DNA of 55,589 nucleotides from Clostridiales bacterium (GTDB lineage: Bacteria; Bacillota; Clostridia; Oscillospirales; Oscillospiraceae), in contig JAJQCJ010000003.1 of NCBI GenBank assembly GCA_021202775.1, positions 1-55,589 on the forward strand, written 5' to 3'. The stretch's first letter is position 1. Each line of letters starts with the position of its first letter. A program made the position numbers and the translations under genes. The notes under the pieces were generated by a model that worked only from the letters and a program-made list of their open reading frames with translations, was not told the origin of the DNA and made no database searches. Of the stretch, positions 41,840-50,443 are shown piece after piece.

Positions 41840-42613
41840 TCACAGGTAATAGGGGCGGCTCAGCGCGTCCCTGGGGGCCACCTCCAGCGCCGGGTGTACC
41901 CCGGACTGCTCCAGCACCTGAGAGACCACCTGATAGGCGTGCTCCGGCGTATTGTTCTCCTGGCTGAGATGACCCAGCACCAGAGTTTTCGCCCCGTGCC
42001 GGGCCAGGTACGCGCCCAGGGCGCCCCCTGTCTCATTGCACAGATGGCCGTGGTCCCCCAGAATCCGGTTTTGCAGCGGGAGGGCGTAGGGGCCGCTTTT
42101 CAGCCATTCCTCATCGTGGTTGGCCTCGATCAGCGCCAGCTCCACCCCGGCGGCCACGGTGCGCACCTCCTCCGGCACCCAGCCCAAATCCGTCACCACG
42201 GCCAGGCTGTGTCCCCCGCCGGTGCAGCGGTAGCCCACGCTGTCCGCCGCGTCGTGGGGGGTGGAGAAGGACTGCACTTCCAGCGCCCCCACCTCCACCG
42301 TCTCCCCGGCGGAAAAGGTATGTAGCAGCTCGCCCACCACGGGATACTTCTCCGCCGCCCGGCTGCCGGTGCCTGCCGTGGCGTACACCGGCGTGGGGTA
42401 GCGCTTTAAAAAGACCCTGAGCCCGACAATATGGTCGCTGTGCTCATGGGTCAGAAAGATGGCGTCCAGCGCCTCCGGGTCCAGCCCGGAGGCCTGAAGA
42501 CGGGTGGTGATTTTTTTGCAGGAGATGCCCGCGTCGATCAAAATGGCGGTGTCGTCCTGTTGGACGAGGACGCAATTCCCGCCCGAACCGCTGGCCAGTG
42601 TGCGAAGTAACAA
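41840..42613 (-). CDS. MBL-fold metallohydrolase, YycJ/WalJ-like
   Basis: TLASGSGGNCVLVQQDDTAILIDAGISCKKI; FLTHEHSDHIVGL. Confidence 0.9.
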   Translation of the reverse strand: MLLRTLASGSGGNCVLVQQDDTAILIDAGISCKKITTRLQASGLDPEALDAIFLTHEHSDHIVGLRVFLKRYPTPVYATAGTGSRAAEKYPVVGELLHTFSAGETVEVGALEVQSFSTPHDAADSVGYRCTGGGHSLAVVTDLGWVPEEVRTVAAGVELALIEANHDEEWLKSGPYALPLQNRILGDHGHLCNETGGALGAYLARHGAKTLVLGHLSQENNTPEHAYQVVSQVLEQSGVHPALEVAPRDALSRPYYL

Positions 42614-42842
42614 TGGTATCCCTCTCCAGTTCCGAACCTGTCCGCCCCGCCGGGGCAGGCTGCGCGATGCCTCTGAAAAGCGCAGATCGGAGCCGCTCCG
42701 ACCTGCGCAGACAGAAACGCATATGGTTTTTGTGTTGTCTCTACGGTTGTTTCAGCGGCTGCCGCGGTATGCCTCCGGCCCGTCCGTGTGCGCAAAAGAG
42801 CCCTACTTTTTGCACACTTTTTCATAGCCCGGCAAACTGCCG

Positions 42843-44141
42843 TCAGCCCACCTGATTGTCCCCCAGACGGCTGGGCGTCCGGGTGTCCACCAGCTCGATA
42901 TCCGCGCCGATACCCTTCAGCTTGCCCACCAGGTTTTCATAGCCCCGCTCAATATAGTGGATGCACTCAATGGTGGTGGTGCCTCTGGCGGCCAGGCCGG
43001 CCACAACCATGGCGGCCCCGGCCCGCAGGTCACAGGCCCGCAACGGTGCGCCGGTGAGGTAGGGTACCCCCTCGATCACCGCCAGTTTGCCGCTGACCTG
43101 AATCCTGGCGCCCATCCGTTTGAACTCATCCACATACCGGAAGCGGTTGTCCCAAATGCCCTCGTCGATGGTGCTGGTGCCCTCGGCAATGCAGAGGACA
43201 GCGCTCATCTGCGCCTGCATATCGGTGGGGAACCCGGGATAGGGCATGGTCTTGATGTTTGTGCGGCGGAGCTTGCCTGTGCGCATGACGCGGACACAGT
43301 CGCCCTCCTCCTCCACCTGAACGCCCATCTCCGCCAGCTTGGCGGTGATGCAGTCCAGATGCTTGGGAATCACATTGCGAATCAAAACGTTGCCCCCGGC
43401 AGAGGCCACGGCCGCCATATAGGTGCCCGCCTCGATCTGGTCGGGGATGATGGAATAGGAGCCGCCGCGCAGCTTTTCCACGCCGCGGATCTTGATGACA
43501 TCGGTTCCTGCGCCCATAATATCGGCGCCCATGGAGTTCAGGAAGTTGGCCAGGTCCACCACATGGGGCTCCTTGGCGGCGTTTTCAATCACCGTCAGCC
43601 CGTCCGCCAGCACAGCGGCCATCATAATGTTCATGGTGGCGCCTACGCTGACTTGGTCCATATACACCGTTGCGCCCTTGAGCTTGCCCTCCGGGGCGCT
43701 GGCATAGACAAAGCCGCCCTGAACATTCACCTGTGCGCCCAGCGCCCGGAAGCCCTTAATGTGAAGGTCAATGGGGCGAACACCCAAATCGCACCCGCCG
43801 GGCATGGACACCTCCGCCCTGCCAAACCGGCTCAAGAGGGAGCCGATAAAGTAATAGGAGGCACGCATCCTGCGGGACAGGGAGTCGGGCACACGGAAAT
43901 TATGAATGTGAGAGCAGCAAATTTCAACAGTATTGGAGTTAATGGAGCGAACTTCTGCGCCCAGCTCCTGCAAAATCTCCAGGACCAGGGTCACATCGCT
44001 GATTTGGGGGACATTTTCAATGCGGCAGACGCCGTTTACCAGGAGCGCGGCAGGCAAAATTGCAACGGCAGCATTCTTCGCGCCGCTGATGACGACCTCA
44101 CCAACAAGCGGCTTACCGCCGTGAATGACATATTGATACAA
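42843..44141 (-). CDS. murA: UDP-N-acetylglucosamine 1-carboxyvinyltransferase
   Basis: GGKPLVGEVVISGAKNAAVAILPAALL; ATVYMDQVSVGATMNIMMAAV; DLRAGAAMVVAGLAA; TTG start proposed at 44141. Confidence 0.93.
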   Translation of the reverse strand: MYQYVIHGGKPLVGEVVISGAKNAAVAILPAALLVNGVCRIENVPQISDVTLVLEILQELGAEVRSINSNTVEICCSHIHNFRVPDSLSRRMRASYYFIGSLLSRFGRAEVSMPGGCDLGVRPIDLHIKGFRALGAQVNVQGGFVYASAPEGKLKGATVYMDQVSVGATMNIMMAAVLADGLTVIENAAKEPHVVDLANFLNSMGADIMGAGTDVIKIRGVEKLRGGSYSIIPDQIEAGTYMAAVASAGGNVLIRNVIPKHLDCITAKLAEMGVQVEEEGDCVRVMRTGKLRRTNIKTMPYPGFPTDMQAQMSAVLCIAEGTSTIDEGIWDNRFRYVDEFKRMGARIQVSGKLAVIEGVPYLTGAPLRACDLRAGAAMVVAGLAARGTTTIECIHYIERGYENLVGKLKGIGADIELVDTRTPSRLGDNQVG

Positions 44142-44441
44142 GGTGACACCCTCTTTTTCATATATAGCGTCCCGAGACGCAGCAAAAGCAGGAGAAACGC
44201 AGCATTCCAGCGGAGACAATCTATCACACGCACCATATAAACCCCTGGAATGAGATCCGTCACTGCTCATAGAAGTCAGCCATAAGCTTTAGACACCTAT
44301 AGTATAACACCATTCCACGAGAATTGTAAAGTCAAAACAGCAATTCCACGGAAATTTTTTTGGCGTGAAAAGTCCTGCAGGTTTCTGCCATGAACCGGGG
44401 CGGGGCGCGCATAAACTGGAGTCCGGGAGGGGTGAAGCAGC

Positions 44442-44918
44442 TTGCAAATCGCTATGCTGGGCAATCTGGTGCTTGGTATCCTGGCCCCGGCGGAGGAGCT
44501 GGCGGAGCGCGGGGTCAGCCCAACCGCGCCGGACGGAGAGGCGCTGCTGCGCCTGGTATGGGAGGTGTGCCGGCAGGAAGGGGTTTGTCCTTCCAGGGTG
44601 GACGATGTGGCAGTCAGCGTGAGCCGGGACAGACTGACCATCCTCTGCTTCCTGCTGCCGCCGGAGCGGGAGTGCTTTCTCTTTGAAGGGCTGGGGGAGG
44701 CGCTGGATGCCCTCCGCGGGGCAGGGGTTCCCAGGAGCTGCACGCTGCTGCGCTGTGACCGGGGCTATGTGGCCGCCACCGGTTCGGCCAGGTGCGGGAC
44801 GATCCTGGCCGAGTTCGGCCTGCGGCTGGACGACAGCGCCGCCGTCCGGGCCTGGGCCCGGGGCGAGGTGCTGGCCCAGGGCAGGCAGCTGGCCGCCCTG
44901 CTCCGCCGCAGGCGCTGA
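44442..44918 (+). CDS. Divergent MecA-like adaptor protein (tentative)
   Basis: N-terminal LAPAEELAERGV...EALLRLVWEVCRQEG, then LTILCFLLPPERECFLFEGLGEALDALRGAGVPRSCTLLRCDRGYVAAT and LAEFG order matches MecA architecture; TTG start. Confidence 0.5.
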   Translation: MQIAMLGNLVLGILAPAEELAERGVSPTAPDGEALLRLVWEVCRQEGVCPSRVDDVAVSVSRDRLTILCFLLPPERECFLFEGLGEALDALRGAGVPRSCTLLRCDRGYVAATGSARCGTILAEFGLRLDDSAAVRAWARGEVLAQGRQLAALLRRRR

Positions 44919-45002
44919 GGGCGGGCGGCCATGCGGGGGCAAAGCCAGTTTTGACAGCGGTGCGGATTTTATACATGGCAATGACACAGCAATGAAAAGC
45001 GC

Positions 45003-45023
45003 CGCGGGAAATGGTTTCCCGCG
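45003..45023 (+). terminator. Hairpin, possible terminator
   Basis: CGCGGGAAA-TGG-TTTCCCGCG. Confidence 0.4.
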
Positions 45024-45204
45024 ACGTTAAAAATCACGACTTTATTCTACACTTTTCATGGATGGACGCAGAGGCGTATTCGGAGGCGATGGTATCGGCT
45101 TGGGGGTTGTTCTTCCTGGATAAGGGCTGATGAAGAAAAGCCGTCTGAGAAACGCCTGTTGCCGCCCTTCTCCGCTCTCATATGCAACCGGAAACAGCAA
45201 ACAG

Positions 45205-45236
45205 GCCCAGGAGGCCGCTGAGCGCCTCCTGGGCCG
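45205..45236 (-). terminator. Hairpin downstream of ubiD
   Basis: GGCCCAGGAGGC...GCCTCCTGGGCC. Confidence 0.5.
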
Positions 45237-45306
45237 ATTTAATTGGTAATAGGGGAAAAGGAATAGCCGTCCGGATTTATCCGTTCTGAGAAAGCTGGAG
45301 GCGGCC

Positions 45307-46782
45307 TCAGCCGTTTAGCCACTTGGTATAGTCCACTTCCATAAACTGCGCCCGCTGGAACTTATCCTTCAGATGGAAGGGCACGGTGCAGTCAAAGATG
45401 GTCTTGCAGCTGATGCCCACATCGGTGATGGAGGGGTCGTAGGCCGGGCTGGCGCTGGGGTCCAGAGGATGGCAGCGAACGCCGGGGATGATGACGATGT
45501 CCCGGTCCCCCTGGAAACGGGTGTTCATGGCCCAGAGGACGTCCCGGGTGTCGAAGATGTCCACATCCTCGTCCACCAGGATGACGTGCTTCAGCTCCGG
45601 GAAGGCGGAGAAGGCCAGCAGAGCGGCCTGGCGCTGCTTCCCCTCGTCGGTGTGGACGGTCTTGCGGCACTGGAGGATGGCCATATACTTGCCGCCGCCG
45701 GAGGGATGGGCGTAGACGTTTGTGACCTTGCCGGGCAGGGCCTTTTCGATCATGTTGTAAATGCTGGCCTCGGTGGGGATGCCGGCCAGGTTGACATGCT
45801 CCTCAGAGGGGCCGATCACCGTCTGCATGATGGGGTTCTTCCGGGTGGTGACCGCCTTCACCTTGATGAGCCAGCACTCGTTGGAGGCGTGGCCGTTGTA
45901 GCCGGGGAACTCCGGCATGGCGAAACCGGTGTGAGAGTTCTGATCCTCCACCACCTTGACGCCGGGAACGATCTCGCCCTCGATGACATACTCCGCGTTG
46001 GCGATGGCGTTCTCCTCAATGGCGACGCACTTGTGCATCACCACGGGGGTCTGACGGATAGCTCCGGCGATGGACAGCTCGTTGTAGCCCAGGGGGGTCG
46101 TAGGCGGCTCGAAGCAGGAGCCGATCTCGATGGCGGGGTCCACGCCGATGGAGACGGAGATGGGCAGGGGCTGGTTCAGCTCGGTGGCCCGCTCCGCCAT
46201 GGCGCCAATGTGGCGGCTGCCCGGCTGGAGGAAGATGGAGATCTCATCCTTGGCCTGGATGCACATCCGATGGATGGTGACGTCGGACAGGCCGGTGTCC
46301 GGATGGGTGGCGTAGCACATGCCCATAGTGATATAGGGGCCGGCATCCACAGGGGTGTTGGTGGGGGCGGGGATCAGTTTGAACAGGTCAAAATCCGGGT
46401 CGGTGGCCAGGTGTACCACCTCCTGACAGGGGGCCAGTTCCTCCGTGACCACAGGCTGGATGGGGTTCTTGGCGCACTCGCACAGCAGCTTGCCCAGATC
46501 CTCCTTTTTGCAGCCCAGCAGGTTGCCCACCCGGTCACGGCTGGCCAGCAGGCCGATCACCACGCTGGCGTCCGGGTGCCCCTTCACGTTGTGGAAAATC
46601 ATGGCGGGGCCGTCCACCTGGGTGGGACGCATGACGGTGCCGCCCGCCCCCACATAGCGGTATACGCCGGACAGTTCCGCCTCCGGGTCGACCTCCACAT
46701 TGGTTTCCACCAGCTGACCCGGCTGCTCCCGCAGGACGGCCAGCGCGGTGCGCAGATCCAGAATATCGGTTCGGTTATTCAT
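45307..46782 (-). CDS. UbiD family (prenyl-FMN-type) decarboxylase
   Basis: UbiD signatures incl. TTRKNPIMQTVIGPSEEHVNLAGIPTEASIYNMIEKALPGKVTNVYAHPSGGGKYMAILQ and HVILVDEDVDIFDTRDVLWAMNTRFQGDRDIVIIPG. Confidence 0.92.
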   Translation of the reverse strand: MNNRTDILDLRTALAVLREQPGQLVETNVEVDPEAELSGVYRYVGAGGTVMRPTQVDGPAMIFHNVKGHPDASVVIGLLASRDRVGNLLGCKKEDLGKLLCECAKNPIQPVVTEELAPCQEVVHLATDPDFDLFKLIPAPTNTPVDAGPYITMGMCYATHPDTGLSDVTIHRMCIQAKDEISIFLQPGSRHIGAMAERATELNQPLPISVSIGVDPAIEIGSCFEPPTTPLGYNELSIAGAIRQTPVVMHKCVAIEENAIANAEYVIEGEIVPGVKVVEDQNSHTGFAMPEFPGYNGHASNECWLIKVKAVTTRKNPIMQTVIGPSEEHVNLAGIPTEASIYNMIEKALPGKVTNVYAHPSGGGKYMAILQCRKTVHTDEGKQRQAALLAFSAFPELKHVILVDEDVDIFDTRDVLWAMNTRFQGDRDIVIIPGVRCHPLDPSASPAYDPSITDVGISCKTIFDCTVPFHLKDKFQRAQFMEVDYTKWLNG

Positions 46783-47071
46783 AGTCGATGCTTCCTCCTG
46801 TTTTTATGATTGGAATACAAACACCCGCGTTTCTGACAGGCGTTTTTCAGGCAGATGCGTTTTCCCGCAGCGGCAGGCAGTACCTGTCAGTCGGCTATTA
46901 TAACAGATTTTTTCAAAAAAGTCCAGATAAAGCTGACCGGGCGCAGAGAGCTGCCGCTTTTATTCTGATTATAGTTTATGAAAACTTGACAATCAATTCG
47001 TTTTCCCGCGCGATCTATGCCAGGCTGGAATTGATTTGCGGTCTGATCTCCTCCGGAACACGATGAAAAAA

Positions 47072-47104
47072 CAGCAGCCGTCTCCCACAGGGAGCGGCTG
47101 CTGT
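47072..47104 (-). terminator. Intrinsic terminator of the SecB-like gene
   Basis: ACAGCAGCCG...CGGCTGCTGT; minus strand continues TTTTTCATCG. Confidence 0.7.
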
Positions 47105-47118
47105 GGACCGCCGCAGGC

Positions 47119-47556
47119 TCAATAGATGGGCAGCGTCGGCTCGTCCTTCTGTGCTTCCGGCCCGCGATCCTGCACCACAACATTTTCCGGGTTGATCCTG
47201 CTCTTGCGCAGCATCATGTTGGGGATACCGGAGCTGGCGCACAAATCCTTCACCTGCTTCTGGATATAGGGGAACATCTCGTCATAGCACTGGGCGTGGA
47301 GCTGCTTTTTCGCCGCCTCGTCCAGCTGGCCGGTGAGCTTGAAGGTGCCCCGCATTTCCACGGAGCAAAAGAACTGGTCTCCGCCGTCGGTGTCCTTCAG
47401 GCTCTGGTACAGGGACGCCACCGCATGCTCCCCATCCGGGGCGTAGTTGACGTTGAAGGAGAAGCCGGCGTTCAGCTTCAGCTGAGACGGAGTTTTGATT
47501 TTGTTGGAAAAGTGAATCTCCACCACCTGGGTGCCGATCAAATCTGCTGTTGCCAT
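47119..47556 (-). CDS. SecB-like chaperone family protein
   Basis: 145 aa: VVEIHFSNKIKTPSQLKLNAGFSFNVNYAPD...FFCSVEMRGTFKLTGQ...CYDEMFPYIQKQVKDLCASSGIPNMMLRKSRINPENVV; pattern of SecB family (beta strands then helix with FPYIR-like motif). Confidence 0.65.
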   Translation of the reverse strand: MATADLIGTQVVEIHFSNKIKTPSQLKLNAGFSFNVNYAPDGEHAVASLYQSLKDTDGGDQFFCSVEMRGTFKLTGQLDEAAKKQLHAQCYDEMFPYIQKQVKDLCASSGIPNMMLRKSRINPENVVVQDRGPEAQKDEPTLPIY

Positions 47557-47844
47557 TGCATAATGCCTCCTAAAGCTATGGGAATCGGATGGGTATAGTG
47601 TACCACAATTTGCGGGAAAAGGGAAGTGCAATTCCGGAGTGGGGTATTGGTATTCCGTTCCACGTTTTGCGCAAATCATTCCACATTGCATCTGTTGCGC
47701 GGAGGCGGGACGATATGGTATAATGGGAATGAAAAAATGCCCCTGCCGGGCAAGGGCAAAACGCTTTTTCTTCCAATATTTTCTTCCAAGGGGGCAACCG
47801 GCCGGATGCGTATTGTGCGCCGCCAGTGAAAGGAGAACACCACC

Positions 47845-48810
47845 ATGTATGATGTCACCGCAATCGGAGAACTGCTTATCGACTTTGCCTGCAAGAGCAC
47901 CAACGATGCAGGCTACCCCACCCTGGCGGCCAACCCCGGCGGGGCCCCCGGCAATCTGCTGGCCGCTCTGAACGCCTACGGCTGCAAAACCGCCTTTCTG
48001 GGCAAGGTGGGGGAGGATACCTTCGGCAAACTGCTGCTGGGCACCCTGGCCCAGGCGGGCATCGAGACGAAGGGCATCGTCTCTGACCCCAACTGCTTCA
48101 CCACCCTGGCCTTCGTCACCCTGGATGAAACCGGCAGCCGCACCTTCAGCTTCGCCCGGAAGCCAGGGGCGGATACCCAGCTCTCTTTCGGGGAACTGGA
48201 CTTGAGCCTGATCGATGATTGCCGGGACTTTCACTTCGGCACCCTGAGCCTGACAGACGAGCCCATGCGCTCCGCCACCCGGCAGGCGGTGGCCTATGCC
48301 CGTCAGCAGGGGAAGCTGATCTCCTTTGACCCCAACCTCCGCAAGCCCCTGTGGCGGGATTTGGAGGAGGCGAAACGCCAGATTCTGTGGGGCCTGTCCC
48401 AGGCGGACATCGTCAAGCTCAGCGACGAGGAGGTGGACTTCCTGTGGGGCTGCGCCCCGGAGGAAGGGGCGAAAAAGCTCCATGAGGCGTACGGCGTAAC
48501 GCTGGCCTTCGTGACCCTGGGGCCGGAGGGCTGCTATTACTCGGGCGGCACCGTTTCCGGCCGGGTGGCCACCCCTCAGGGGATTCAGGTGGTGGACACC
48601 ACCGGCGCGGGGGACATCTTCGGCGGCAGCGTCCTGAGCCGCATCCTCCGCAGCGGGAAGGCGCCGGAGGCCCTGACGGAGGAGGAACTGCGGCAGGCCA
48701 CCCGCTTCGCCTGCTGCGCCGCCAGCCTGTCCACCCAGCGGTACGGCGGCATCCCCAGCGTGGCCCCGGAGGCGGAGGTGCTGGCCCTGATGGCGGAGCA
48801 GCCGGACTGA
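47845..48810 (+). CDS. PfkB family carbohydrate kinase (fructokinase-like)
   Basis: AIGELLIDF; NPGGAPGNLLAALNAYG; DTTGAGDIFGGSVLS. Confidence 0.93.
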   Translation: MYDVTAIGELLIDFACKSTNDAGYPTLAANPGGAPGNLLAALNAYGCKTAFLGKVGEDTFGKLLLGTLAQAGIETKGIVSDPNCFTTLAFVTLDETGSRTFSFARKPGADTQLSFGELDLSLIDDCRDFHFGTLSLTDEPMRSATRQAVAYARQQGKLISFDPNLRKPLWRDLEEAKRQILWGLSQADIVKLSDEEVDFLWGCAPEEGAKKLHEAYGVTLAFVTLGPEGCYYSGGTVSGRVATPQGIQVVDTTGAGDIFGGSVLSRILRSGKAPEALTEEELRQATRFACCAASLSTQRYGGIPSVAPEAEVLALMAEQPD

Positions 48811-48851
48811 CCGCCGCCCTGTCCTTCCTGCCACAAATGAATACATACAAA

Positions 48852-48879
48852 AACCGCGCCCCGGTTTTCCGGGGCGCGG
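48852..48879. terminator. Bidirectional terminator
   Basis: ACCGCGCCCCGG-TTTT-CCGGGGCGCGGT. Confidence 0.7.
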
Positions 48880-48902
48880 TGCTGGTTTATGAAAATAAAG
48901 TC

Positions 48903-50072
48903 TTACTTCCCTGCGCCAAGCAGCTCATAGCTCTTGCAGACAGGGGCAAATGCCTCAGCAGACGCGGCGTCATACCACATCAGGTTGTTGGTGGTGGCCT
49001 TGTCGAACATCTGAATCAGGCGGGGCTGGAAGGTGAACGGAATGGTTGCGCCGGAGGAGACGTCAATGGTCAGGTCAACGGTGGGAACCACCATGACGAC
49101 CTCGTCGCCGCCGCAGTCGCAGTGCAGGTGCATGGAGGAGCCCAGCATCTCGGAAACCTCCACCTTGGCGGACAGGTCGCCCTCGCCCACGGTGACGTGC
49201 TCAGGACGGACGCCCACCACGATGTCGCAGGGCTGCTGGCCGTTGGCCTTCAGAGCGGCCTGCTGCGCATCATCCAACTTGATCTTCTCGCCCTTGACGA
49301 TGACGGAGTACACACCATTCTCCAGCACCAGCTTGGAGTCCTCAAAGAAGTTCATCTGGGGGGTGCCGATAAAGCCAGCCACAAACAGGTTCACCGGCTT
49401 GTTGAACAGCTCCTGAGGAGTGCCGATCTGGTTGACGATGCCGTCCTTCATGATGACGATACGGTCGCCCAGGGTCATGGCCTCGGTCTGGTCATGGGTA
49501 ACATACATGAACGTGGTCTTGATACGGCTGCGCAGCTTGATGATCTCAGCACGCATCTGGTTCCGCAACTTGGCGTCCAGGTTGGACAGAGGTTCGTCCA
49601 TCAGGAACACCTTGGGCTCACGGACCATGGCGCGGCCGATGGCCACACGCTGACGCTGGCCGCCGGACAGAGCCTTGGGCTTACGCTCCAGGTACTGGGT
49701 GATGTCCAGAATCTCAGCCACCTCGCGGACCTTCTTGTCGATCTCCGCCTTGGGACGCTTGGCCAGCTTCAGAGCGAAGGCCATGTTCTCATACACCGTC
49801 ATGTGGGGATACAGAGCGTAGCTCTGGAACACCATGGCGATGTCCCGGTCCTTGGGGGCCACATCGTTGACCAGCTTGCCGTCGATGTACAGCTCGCCGT
49901 CGGAGATCTCCTCCAGACCGGCCACCATACGCAGCGTGGTGGACTTACCACAGCCGGAGGGGCCGACCAGGACGATAAACTCCTGATCTGCGATGGTCAG
50001 GTTGACGTTCTGAACAGCCGTCACCTTGTTGTCGTAGACTTTCTTGATACCTTTCAATACTACTTCTGCCAT
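48903..50072 (-). CDS. Carbohydrate ABC transporter ATP-binding protein (UgpC/MsmX-like)
   Basis: VGPSGCGKSTTLRMVAGLE; LSGGQRQRVAIGRAMVREPKVFLMDEPLSNLDAKLRNQMRAEI; VGVRPEHV. Confidence 0.95.
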   Translation of the reverse strand: MAEVVLKGIKKVYDNKVTAVQNVNLTIADQEFIVLVGPSGCGKSTTLRMVAGLEEISDGELYIDGKLVNDVAPKDRDIAMVFQSYALYPHMTVYENMAFALKLAKRPKAEIDKKVREVAEILDITQYLERKPKALSGGQRQRVAIGRAMVREPKVFLMDEPLSNLDAKLRNQMRAEIIKLRSRIKTTFMYVTHDQTEAMTLGDRIVIMKDGIVNQIGTPQELFNKPVNLFVAGFIGTPQMNFFEDSKLVLENGVYSVIVKGEKIKLDDAQQAALKANGQQPCDIVVGVRPEHVTVGEGDLSAKVEVSEMLGSSMHLHCDCGGDEVVMVVPTVDLTIDVSSGATIPFTFQPRLIQMFDKATTNNLMWYDAASAEAFAPVCKSYELLGAGK

Positions 50073-50398
50073 TTTTCTTGACTCTAGTGATCCTGCCTCC
50101 GCAAAAGACCACCTCACAGCCGCGCTATGCGCGCACCGCATACGACAGGTCTCCACACTGCCGCACCGCGAGCCTCACGGGAATTGACTGCCTCCTTTTG
50201 GAATGTATGGAGCATCATTTTTGTGGAGTGACGCTCCACCATGATCTATATGTGCCGGGGTACATCCCCGTTTACACCGAAAGAATGTATGGTGTAACGT
50301 TTTTTCAAAAAACCTTATCACCTATATCACAGTTTACCAGACGGAAAGGAAAATGTCAACTGTTTTTCAGCATATTTTTGAGTCTCTTTCCCGACGGA

Positions 50399-50424
50399 AA
50401 AGGGGCCGCGCAGACGCGCGGCCC
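50399..50424 (-). terminator. Intrinsic terminator of gltBD
   Basis: GGGGCCGCGC-AGACGC-GCGCGGCCCC-type stem; minus strand continues TTTTCCGTCG. Confidence 0.7.
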
Positions 50425-50443
50425 CTCTGGCTGCAATCATGGT

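Noticed and set aside
42538-42825. 95-aa minus-strand ORF between murA and the yycJ-like gene
   Set aside because: Overlaps the MBL gene, K/R/A/T-rich, no domain; start and coding status cannot be supported
47557-48846. N-terminal 430 residues of the 575-aa minus-strand ORF
   Set aside because: Only the SecB-like C-terminal section (47119-47556) is credible; the rest is antisense to the PfkB kinase and its leader
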